Assembly (NCBI GenBank): GCA_944391515.1
Contig: CALXTW010000008.1
Coordinates: 1 to 64,000 of the forward strand
Reading direction: 5' to 3'
Length of the DNA: 64,000 nt
Source of the DNA: an uncultured Alphaproteobacteria bacterium
GTDB lineage: Bacteria > Pseudomonadota > Alphaproteobacteria > RF32 > CAG-239
Both the position numbers and the translations under genes were made by a program. The notes below the pieces were generated by a model that saw only the letters and a list, made by a program, of their open reading frames with translations, searched no databases and was not told the DNA's origin. Every line of letters starts with the position of its first letter. The stretch's first letter is position 1. This document shows, in pieces, positions 27,401 to 34,800 of the stretch.

Positions 27401-28419
27401 TCAGGCATTACACGCCCTATAATGTTGCCATTTTCATCATAGACAAACCCGGCATCGACTGCTTTACCTATCACATTACCATTCAAATCTACAACTGTTC
27501 CGTCCGGAAGAACTCGCCCTATGATATTGCCATCCTTATCGACCACCGTACCATCCGGATTTACATAGCCAATAACATTACCATTGGCATCATAAACCAA
27601 ACGGCGATTTTCACCGACACCTATTACATTACCATTTTCATCAACAATCATTCCAGCCGAGTTGGCTCGCCCGATAACATTTCCATTGGCATCACGGACA
27701 TAACCATCTTCATCCATGGTTCCGATTACTTCACCATTCGGACCTATTGCATTTCTAGTTCTAAGTCCCTTGGCATCGTTTTCTTTATCTTTTGAGATAT
27801 TCTCTGTAGGAACTTGCTCACAAAAATTACAGTCTTCTTTACGGATTGCATTTCCTTCAACAGGAACCTTGGCTGATTTTGCATTGGCAGATGTTAAATT
27901 GGCTTCATGCCAAGTAATAATAAAATTATTTTGAACATTTCCCGGTACAACTGGCGTCCAGCTCATTGTAATGTCGCAAGTCTCATGGCCTCTTAACTCT
28001 TTGTCCGTACAGTCATCCTTAAATGTAAATCCATCGAAAGGAGGTTCTGCCAATTGAACGGAAACAATTTTTATTGATGCTTTAGCGTTTGTCCCCACCG
28101 TCAATACATTTTTTGCATCTGTTCCTAAAACAACTTGTCCCATTTGAACCGGATTGGGGGTGGTCGTAATCGGAGGTTCTTTATCCTCTATCATACCAAA
28201 TTCAATATTCGTTGCCGGGCCGTTATCAATAGCTAAATTCAAAGCATCGTCATTAGAGGTAAACACAGGTTCCGTATATTCATTTTCTACCGGACCGCTT
28301 TGCATTAATAGCATAACACCAAACACAAAAATTACAAAAGAGGTAATACCAACCACAAAGATTATGCGGTTGGTCTTTTTGATATAACTCTCCGAATGTG
28401 TTAAGACCTCTTTGCTCAT
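24496..28419 (-). CDS. VirB10 inner-membrane half: anchor, Ig-like domain and 17-residue repeats
   Basis: The protein has 1307 residues. A short cytoplasmic N-terminus is followed by one membrane helix (about residues 18-40), as in VirB10/DotG. There is then an Ig-like domain (about 70-185; FTFKDDCTDKELRGHETC and MSWTPVVPG resemble ASH/choice-of-anchor folds) and an NFCEQ cysteine pair. From about residue 215 to the end there are roughly 63 repeats of 17 residues such as VVDKDGNIIGRVLPDGT. There is no TrbI C-terminal domain; that lies on the next gene with its own signal peptide. The start overlaps the virB9 stop by 4 bp (ATGA), with AAGGA upstream. It probably pairs with the following protein to span the periplasm. 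Confidence 0.8.
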   Translation of the reverse strand: MSKEVLTHSESYIKKTNRIIFVVGITSFVIFVFGVMLLMQSGPVENEYTEPVFTSNDDALNLAIDNGPATNIEFGMIEDKEPPITTTPNPVQMGQVVLGTDAKNVLTVGTNAKASIKIVSVQLAEPPFDGFTFKDDCTDKELRGHETCDITMSWTPVVPGNVQNNFIITWHEANLTSANAKSAKVPVEGNAIRKEDCNFCEQVPTENISKDKENDAKGLRTRNAIGPNGEVIGTMDEDGYVRDANGNVIGRANSAGMIVDENGNVIGVGENRRLVYDANGNVIGYVNPDGTVVDKDGNIIGRVLPDGTVVDLNGNVIGKAVDAGFVYDENGNIIGRVMPDGTVVDMNGNVIGKLNANGEVVDANGNVIGRVSKQGRAAVDANGNVLGVVMPDGSVVDKNGNVVGYVDENGKVVGKNVLGNAGGSVKLAYDKNGKVLGFVDGNGNVIDSNGNVIGRTDAAGNIVDENGNVLGKSTTVPQRRLAYDKDGNVIGYVDENGNVVDFNGNIIGKVLPDGTIVDAEGNIIGQAANVPGRRLVYDKDGNVIGYVDEDGNVRDANGNIIGRVLPDGTVVDNNGNVIGKVADMNIGAQRRLAYDKDGNVIGYIDENGNVVDFNGNIIGKMLDDGTLVDLEGNVIGKAGELVNLVLDKDGKIVGFVDANGKVFDLEGNEIGYVDENGNIVSSQDKTLGALVQTRMLPITPKGTVLGKLNNDGTVVQNNKIVGRVLSNGLVRDPSGSEIVARLIRGGLVVGYGCKNVGYLDSDGKIKKGNTETKLKPMPNGIIVDNENNYVGEVLRTGKVFDNNCTYMGDVSTDGIVRSPEGVYVGCVNPDGTVLSEKGDVIGSVAREGVALAYDGEYLGQVSADGLVIALSQLPVGCVGIYGDVFNKDGAYIGRVLDKTQAYDLHGNFLNLVGPNGKVSISGQPDAKLYANNLLANNRNEILGVLMDEKASVISPEGNFKGRLFPNGEIYDSKGNAVGKLHGDGMNFYNFLIGNLVKKGFVADFAGKTIGQVTHDGQVITRFGENLGRIDAKGNFIDNKGDYRGGVISRGSAIGYDGAFLGYATTDGTVISMEGTKVGTTSSDGKVVDLKGTVIGEVIPENIVVDIWGNYKGRVNSVGDVIDLKNEVITAVLPGGSTDKNLSLLKRGAVIDFGGNTIGSVLPNGQVIDKENVVVGRVLSDGNVISASGKLIGEVVHGDIVIDNSDKVVGYVNFDGKIRDKEGSLIGRAISGDLAIDNNDNIIGKIYKIGATILGNDGSYIGRLTAEGVVQDATGQNVGYLKNNGSYINLDKKVAGYALQEVAKNRRN
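24560..27780 (-). repeat. Array of about sixty-three 17-residue coding repeats (VirB10 N-terminal gene)
   Basis: The 51-bp units have the consensus VVDxNGNVIGRVxPDGT. Those between about 26350 and 27720 are nearly uniform, including larger duplicated blocks such as RRLAYDKDGNVIGYVDENGN; those nearer the 3' end are diverged. The uniform part suggests recent expansion. The count is estimated from the span. Confidence 0.85.
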
Positions 28420-30050
28420 TGCGTCCTTACTACGCTACAAAATACTCCGTTTCTTCCTAAACGACTGCACACATTGTCGCCGGATTCTAAACTTTTTACC
28501 GGACCGACGCGCAAGTGAAATAGCTCTTTTCCTTGCCCATCCGCAGGCGCATCCACCGAGAAAAATGGCTCGTAGCGGTTCAAAACGTCAGGATACTTTT
28601 TGGAAAGCTCGCTCCACAAATTCTCTAAATTAGAGACATTGGCGTCCGTTCCAAGTTCAATCGAGATATTTGAACTATCAGCATCTACGAAACCTGAACC
28701 AAAACCATAGGTCCCTGAATTGGGATTTTGCCCTACAGAATTGTTTGCATAGCGATTATTGTTTTTTATATGCTGCATCTTTGAATAATCATAGCCGTCA
28801 TTAGGTGGTTGGGAACCCGCAGTAACACCATTGCCGACTCCAGACATGTTATTACCATAACGAGGAACGACTATTTCACTTTGGCCAACCTGAATATCAT
28901 ACTGACCGGGCATTCCGTTAGCCGATGAATTAAATTCACTATTATTTCCCGTTCCGCCAGCAGGGCGTCTTCCGCCTCCTGGTATTGGAGCTGGTACATC
29001 CCATGCGGCATCATCAAAATCCGTTGCATAAGTTGCATATTCTAGGCCAGCATCATCTGAACGACGCATTTTCAAACAAACCAGTCTTTTTCCATTTCTT
29101 AAAACCATATCGCCAATACCTTCAACAATTATCAAGCGATTATTAGGACCTTTGGTTCTAAATCCGACCGGAACCTCTATTCTTTCCACAATTAGCGTGA
29201 CTATTGGGCGTTGGGTCATATTCAGGGCTTTTTCGCCAAAGTCAATGTAAGTGAAGATATCATCTCTCCAGACTCTTTCCGGTGCAATAACTACGTCATC
29301 CGGGTTAGGAACATAAACTTCAATATCAAAGCGAAATTTACTCGGGTCAACGGGAATGTCTTTAATCCAATCACTTCTTTGAAAACTTTTAGTAAAAAGG
29401 GAATCTACCGAACGAGAGTTTCCTGACTTAAATGTCGAAGCATTAACGCCAGAACCTCCACCGACACTACCACCGTTTACCCCGGCTCCTCTTGAGCCTG
29501 CGGGACCGTCAATAACATCAATATCAATAATGGAGTTGGTTAAGCGCTCGGTATTAACACCCTCACTTTTGACATAAAATACATATTTGTTTCCGGAACG
29601 ACCAAATATAATGATATTGGTATCAACACCAACATTTGCTCCCTTACGAGGATATAGCAAAATTGTATTTGGCCCTGAGATTTGCCCGTCAAATGTCGCG
29701 TTATCACCGATATACATGTCTTCAATTAACTCCCAAGAAGGGAAGTTTAGCAATGTTATCATTCCTTCACGCAAGCGTATCGGTAAAATCAAATCCGGGG
29801 ACCAATAATATTTTGAATAAGCCGGTTTGCTTTGACCTTCGCCTAAATTTTGGAGCGGGTCTAGCCACGCAGCCTGCGTCATTCCTAAAGAATTAAAGCC
29901 AGCATAACCAAGGTTCATCGGCATATATTGCCCTTGACTCTGGTCGGCATTTTGATCCAAGCTTCCCATCGTGGCTTGAGAAAGAGCATTACGGCTCATG
30001 ACTAATGCCATCGCCGCTATTAATAAACTTTTGCCAACTTTCAAAATCAT
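28416..30050 (-). CDS. virB9: VirB9-like outer-membrane core protein with C-terminal SPOR domain
   Basis: The protein has 544 residues with a signal peptide (cleavage near NALSQA). Residues about 75-180 match the VirB9/DotH N-terminal domain: LREGMITLLNFPSWE, YIGDNATFDG, then a TNIIIF-KYVFYVKSEG strand pair. Residues about 240-335 match the C-terminal VirB9 domain: PERVWRDDIFTYIDFG...GDMVLRNGKRLVCLKM. After a Gly/Asn-rich linker, residues about 462-544 look like a SPOR domain (ISIELGTDAN...LFHLRVGPV...CSRLGRNGVFCSVV), which binds denuded peptidoglycan. VirB9 with VirB7 and VirB10 forms the outer-membrane complex. SPOR is not part of usual VirB9 proteins. The gene lies between virB8a and the two VirB10 halves. 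Confidence 0.85.
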   Translation of the reverse strand: MILKVGKSLLIAAMALVMSRNALSQATMGSLDQNADQSQGQYMPMNLGYAGFNSLGMTQAAWLDPLQNLGEGQSKPAYSKYYWSPDLILPIRLREGMITLLNFPSWELIEDMYIGDNATFDGQISGPNTILLYPRKGANVGVDTNIIIFGRSGNKYVFYVKSEGVNTERLTNSIIDIDVIDGPAGSRGAGVNGGSVGGGSGVNASTFKSGNSRSVDSLFTKSFQRSDWIKDIPVDPSKFRFDIEVYVPNPDDVVIAPERVWRDDIFTYIDFGEKALNMTQRPIVTLIVERIEVPVGFRTKGPNNRLIIVEGIGDMVLRNGKRLVCLKMRRSDDAGLEYATYATDFDDAAWDVPAPIPGGGRRPAGGTGNNSEFNSSANGMPGQYDIQVGQSEIVVPRYGNNMSGVGNGVTAGSQPPNDGYDYSKMQHIKNNNRYANNSVGQNPNSGTYGFGSGFVDADSSNISIELGTDANVSNLENLWSELSKKYPDVLNRYEPFFSVDAPADGQGKELFHLRVGPVKSLESGDNVCSRLGRNGVFCSVVRTQ

Positions 30051-30070
30051 CGTCTAATACCTTAACCTAC

Positions 30071-30805
30071 CTATTGAACCCTATTTAGCGTCAAAGAATA
30101 TCTATCCACCGTAAATCCTACCGGATTATTTAAACGCTCACCATATTTTACACTTTTTCTAACATAGCGAACCCGAAGCGAAGCTGTCCAATAATTTATT
30201 TCCGGCTTTGTGGAATCCGGATACATGTCTTGGGTCTCATATTCTACCTGCCACAAACCTTGTCCCAGCTCATTTACAGTTAAAATACGAACATTTCTTT
30301 GTAAACTTTTAGCTCTTATTAACTCTATCGCGCGTCTTGCAGTCTTATTCAAAAACTCTTGATAGACCGCGGGAGAAGACATTTCTTGAATTGGACCTCC
30401 CGGCATCCAACGGGCTTCCATCTCCGGTATATCTCTATCAAAAGAACTCCTTTGCAAGACATACTCTCGCACAAACACTTCGGTAATTGCCTTTTCATCG
30501 GCCAAATTACCTCTAACCGGAACAATATTGTATACTTGTTCCCCCTTTGCTTGGAATGTTAACAAAAAAGGCTCTATGCGAAATAGGGGCATAACCTGAA
30601 CAATCGCCAAGAACAACACAACATTACAGCACAAACTTATCGCCGTAATTACCGCGAAAGCACGCGCCGTCCACAAATATCTTTTTTCGCCAACGTTTGC
30701 TACAAAAACATCTTCATTGGCGCGAGACTTAACCGTTTGTTGAGGACGAGATTGCCCTCCACCAATAAGGCGTTGTTGCGTATTATTTCCTAAACGATTA
30801 TCCAT
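30071..30805 (-). CDS. virB8: VirB8-like inner-membrane protein, copy a
   Basis: The protein has 244 residues: a cytoplasmic N-terminus, one membrane helix at about 48-73, and a periplasmic VirB8/DotI-type domain of about 165 residues ending in NPVGFTVDRYSL, the characteristic final strand region. VirB8 bridges the inner-membrane ATPase complex and the outer core. AGGA precedes ATG 30805. It is 8 bases downstream of the small lipoprotein and 20 bases upstream of virB9. A second copy lies at 31116-31874; both share EPFL after the membrane helix and NP-I/V-GFTV-RYS near the end. Confidence 0.88.
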   Translation of the reverse strand: MDNRLGNNTQQRLIGGGQSRPQQTVKSRANEDVFVANVGEKRYLWTARAFAVITAISLCCNVVLFLAIVQVMPLFRIEPFLLTFQAKGEQVYNIVPVRGNLADEKAITEVFVREYVLQRSSFDRDIPEMEARWMPGGPIQEMSSPAVYQEFLNKTARRAIELIRAKSLQRNVRILTVNELGQGLWQVEYETQDMYPDSTKPEINYWTASLRVRYVRKSVKYGERLNNPVGFTVDRYSLTLNRVQ

Positions 30806-30813
30806 TGGTCGTC

Positions 30814-31002
30814 CTAAATTGTTTCAACAAACCAATCCGGAAGATTTTTCGGCAATTCAACCTGCATACAAGCGCAGGGAGAGAGCTTCAACTCATCTAC
30901 ACCTTTACCAACACCGACAGGTTCTGCCTCATAATATGAACCAAAAATGCCGCAAGATGACAACAGCATTAGTACAAAAAGCATAATTATCTTTTTTGAC
31001 AT
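30814..31002 (-). CDS. virB7: VirB7-like small lipoprotein
   Basis: The protein has 62 residues with a lipoprotein signal peptide (lipobox LSSC, Cys17). The mature part has two further Cys close together (CAC) and the stretch VELPKNLPDWFVETI. Size, lipobox and position just upstream of virB8a and virB9 fit VirB7, which anchors VirB9 in the outer membrane. The sequence is too short for a firm family match, so the assignment rests mainly on context. AAGGA lies eight bases before ATG 31002, and a TATAAT-containing promoter lies about 50 bases upstream. Confidence 0.7.
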   Translation of the reverse strand: MSKKIIMLFVLMLLSSCGIFGSYYEAEPVGVGKGVDELKLSPCACMQVELPKNLPDWFVETI

Positions 31003-31052
31003 GTCTTATTTCCTTATCTATATCATTCGAGTACTCTTATAGATATTATGAA

Positions 31053-31079
31053 ATTATACTCTTTTTCATTAAAAGTCTA
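31053..31079 (-). promoter_or_regulatory. Putative internal promoter for virB7-8a-9-10-11
   Basis: On the minus strand TATAAT (31053-31058) is preceded by TAGACT (31074-31079) at a spacing of 15. It lies in the only sizeable gap (113 bases) of the block, and the first start codon is about 45 bases downstream of the expected transcription start. The -35 box is weak. Confidence 0.4.
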
Positions 31080-31115
31080 ATACCCTGTTGCGAAAATCCC
31101 CAACTTATCAACAAG

Positions 31116-31874
31116 CTATAATATCTCAACTTCGGCTTGAGAATATCGCGTAACAGTAAAGCCTATGGGGTTAATCAACCTCAAACCGGTAAATTCACGC
31201 CCGGGAATAAAAAATGCTGTAACTGATGCTGTCCAATATTTAACTGTCATAATTCTAGCCCTGGTCTGACTATCTACCGCATTTCTTGACAATTCATAGG
31301 TTTTAAAGTCAACTTTCCAGACAGGGCTCCTTTCTCCGCCCTGTTTACCTATCGAAATTATCTCCACCTCTCGAACTATACCATTCTTCCGCATTGTTCC
31401 CCATATACTCTCTCTGTACTGCGAAAATTCATTATAAACTCTCGGGGCTGAAAGAAAATTTATCATTCCTCCGTCATACCAACGGACTTGCATTTCCCTT
31501 TCATCGTCGATTATGGTATTGCGGAGAATTACAAATTGAGCCACAAAAATTTCCATTAATTTATTTTTAGACGCCATTCGATTTGTAATGGCCTCTGCTC
31601 GAACTATACCTTCAGATGTATCTTGATTAATGATTAAAAACGGCTCTACTGAAACTTGAGGTGCCAGCTTAAACAACGCCAGAGAAAGACTCATAAACAT
31701 TAAAAGCGAAAGAATTGCAAAGAAGATAAAAAGTCTGGAAAGCCACATGTAATATTTGAGCTTAAAACCTTCTTTTTCTTCCTCAGTTTCACTGATGAAC
31801 TCATGAGTCTGACCATTGGAATCCGTCAATGACAGAACTTTTGCGCCTTCCAACTGCGGATTTATGCCGTTCAT
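31116..31874 (-). CDS. virB8: VirB8-like inner-membrane protein, copy b
   Basis: The protein has 252 residues: a cytoplasmic N-terminus of about 44, one membrane helix (about 45-70) and a periplasmic VirB8-type domain containing VEPFLI, RWYDGGMINFLSAPRVYNEF and the terminal INPIGFTVTRYSQ. It aligns over its whole length with the copy at 30071-30805 but is clearly diverged, so it is an old duplication, possibly giving a mixed ring. It is 14 bases downstream of the 1544-residue coiled-coil gene and the last gene before the internal promoter. Confidence 0.85.
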   Translation of the reverse strand: MNGINPQLEGAKVLSLTDSNGQTHEFISETEEEKEGFKLKYYMWLSRLFIFFAILSLLMFMSLSLALFKLAPQVSVEPFLIINQDTSEGIVRAEAITNRMASKNKLMEIFVAQFVILRNTIIDDEREMQVRWYDGGMINFLSAPRVYNEFSQYRESIWGTMRKNGIVREVEIISIGKQGGERSPVWKVDFKTYELSRNAVDSQTRARIMTVKYWTASVTAFFIPGREFTGLRLINPIGFTVTRYSQAEVEIL

Positions 31875-31888
31875 CTTTCCCTCTTGCT

Positions 31889-34800
31889 CTAATATGCCGC
31901 GCAGAATGGTATCGGGTATGAGTTTATTTGTTTTTCAAATTCTTCATCGGCTTTTTTCTTATATTCCGATGTTGCTTTGCGATTGACTTCTTCCGTCTTT
32001 ATTTGCTCATCTAATTCCGAACCACTATCCGTAGCATCGTTTAATGATATGTATGCTTCTTTATCTTTGCGCAAAGCAGTAAATATATTCTTAATCTTAT
32101 TTACTCTTTCTTCAATTACTTCATTTTGGCTTGCTTTAATTGATGTTAACCCTTCAGTTCCCTCATTAAGAAGCGTATTTTTGTAGCGAGTAAGTGTTTC
32201 TTTCGTTAAATCATAATCTGATTGTTTTGCTAAATCATAATCAGCACTCGGGACAAAGCCTATTTTATCAAATTGTTCGAACAAATCTGCCTTTGCCTCA
32301 TCTACACTTAATTTCATTTCTTCAAGGGCTTGTCGATAACTTATTTCTTGCTCCACAAAGCTTAAGAAATTACCAATTTGGTTATGATTAAATAATGTTT
32401 TTTCATAAATAATATCGCGCATATTTTTATCCGTAACTTTATCTTTTTGCTCATCTGCCATTTTGGACAATCTTGTAAATACCGTGTTGGGAGCATCATT
32501 AAAATATAATCCAGAATTAGTGGCTTTTAAGAAAGAACCTAATCCACTGTGCATTTTTGCTCCAGAATAAGCTTGGAAGACCGTACCATATGCAGATCCC
32601 GTAACATCCTCTATTTTATCCCTAACTGTAATATAGAGTTTATCAAAAATTCCTCCGTTATCTTCAACAATAATCTCATTACATTCCGGAAGTTGATACA
32701 TTCCTGCTGGTCGATAAGCACGTTCCTCATCCGTTGCATCTTCAGAAAGGGCTTTCTCTGTATATACTACAAAGTTGCCTGATGTATTATTTACATCTAT
32801 AATTCTATCATCCAGGCGACAAGGATAACGCCCTCCACGCATAAAGGTTGCTGTCTCTCCACCTTCAGAAAGTAAAGCCTTTAAATCAACCCCTTTTTCA
32901 ACAAACACTTTATCGTTGAGTATTAATTTCCAAATAGAGGGATATTTTCCTCCACTGTTGAGAAAACCATCCTTGCTCACTCCTCCGTCGGCTGATTTTT
33001 CTACATTATCGTAATCAACATCATCAAAGTAAACAATTTCTCTTAATGGAGGCAAATATTCTTTAAGAGAGTTTTTAGGTGCCATGAAATCGCGTTCTTT
33101 GCCGTACGAACCTACAAAATATTCACTATCCGCTTGCATACAGCTATCCCCGACGCAGGCTTTTTCAATCAACGCCTTTTGAAACATGGTGGTCAGAGGT
33201 TTAATTATGGATTGTGTCTTTGCATAGCGCCCAATAGAAGATGAAAATTCTTGCAACCCTTCTATCGGCAGTGATTTTAATTTCGTCATCAGCTCTTGGT
33301 GGAGACTTAATATTTTATTTCCATAGGCTCCTATGTAAACCCCTTCACCTAAATTCATAATTGCATTTTGAGTGTCATCAACCAGCTGAATTGCATAGCT
33401 ACGCGTATCCTCGGTTAAACCATTGGCTACCTGCAATACATTTAATAAGCTAAATGGAGGAATAATACCATCAACCCCTGCAACGGGAAGCCCTATTTTA
33501 TCTTTGTAATAAGACAATAAATCTAAAGTTTCCTTTGCTCTTCTTTTTGCTTCAATATATTTTTTTGCCTCTTCTAGCTTTTGATTATAAGCTTGTTCTA
33601 TTTGTTGTACCTGTGCAACATAATTTTTTTCTACTGAAGCTATATCTGCATCTATTGCCTCGATTTGCTTAGTCAAAGAATTAACCTCTTGATTTTTGCT
33701 ATCAACTTGTACTTTTAAGCTTGCAGAAACTTCCTTGTTTTTAGCTATTTCTGTTTGCTGTTGATTAATTAGTTCTTTGGTCAAAGCCATTTCTTCAGAA
33801 TCTTCCAAATTAAGTACTTCTTGTTCGGAAGTTTCACTTTCCGTGTATTCTGCTGTTTGAGCTTCTTGTGTTACTTCTTCAACTTTATCCGTTGTTTCCA
33901 GTGTTTGATATTCTGTCGTTTCTGTTGTTTTTGCATCTAATTCTGCGTCTAACTTGGCTTTTTCTTGAGCGTAGTTAAAGGTATTATATTGAGCCCCAAA
34001 ATATAATGTATGGCTAAGGCTGTATTTGGATAAAACAGAGGGCGCATAATCACTGTTATCACTAAACGGACGACGACGAAACAGCGTCTTTTTCTCATTA
34101 CTTGTAGATGTGGAAGGGACCAGCTTTTCCTCTGGATATAAGCTCAAAGAGCCATCCGGATTACTGTTAATATTTGTGGGTTGCAGATTTTGCTTTTCTA
34201 TATTTTGTTGTTGCTTAGCTCGGTAATTTAATTTGCTCATTTTATCTTTATATTCGGAAATTGCCGAACTGGTATCAAAAAGCATTTTTTGCTTTGTATT
34301 TTCTTGATATTCCGTTGAGTGAACCTGTTTGGTGGTTTCCGGAGTTATCTCATAAGTTTGACTTGTAAACTCAACGTCACTTTGTTTTACCATATTATCT
34401 TCCATCTCACCGCGACGTTCTTCTTGATACTTGAGTTGCTTGTTCATGGTATCAATTTGTGCTTGAGCCGTAAATTGATTTTCATTAGCGGTATTTAACT
34501 GCTCCGAATAATCAGACAGTAAGCTAGAGGCTCTGTCTAATTGAGTTTGAAGGCTTTTTTTGCGATTTTCTAGATTTTGTACCTGAGATTGCTTGTTCTT
34601 TAAGGCTTGTTGCAATAAATCGTTTTTATTTTTTTCTAAACTTTCTAAAACCGTTGCAGGGTCAGAATTGGCGTTTTCCGCTTCGAGTTTTGCTGCTAAA
34701 CGGTCAAGTCCTGAACGATTATTGCTTCTTTCTTCCTCATCTTCTGTTAAAATATCATTCAATGGATAAGCTATTTCTACAATCAGTGAGGTGATGTCAT

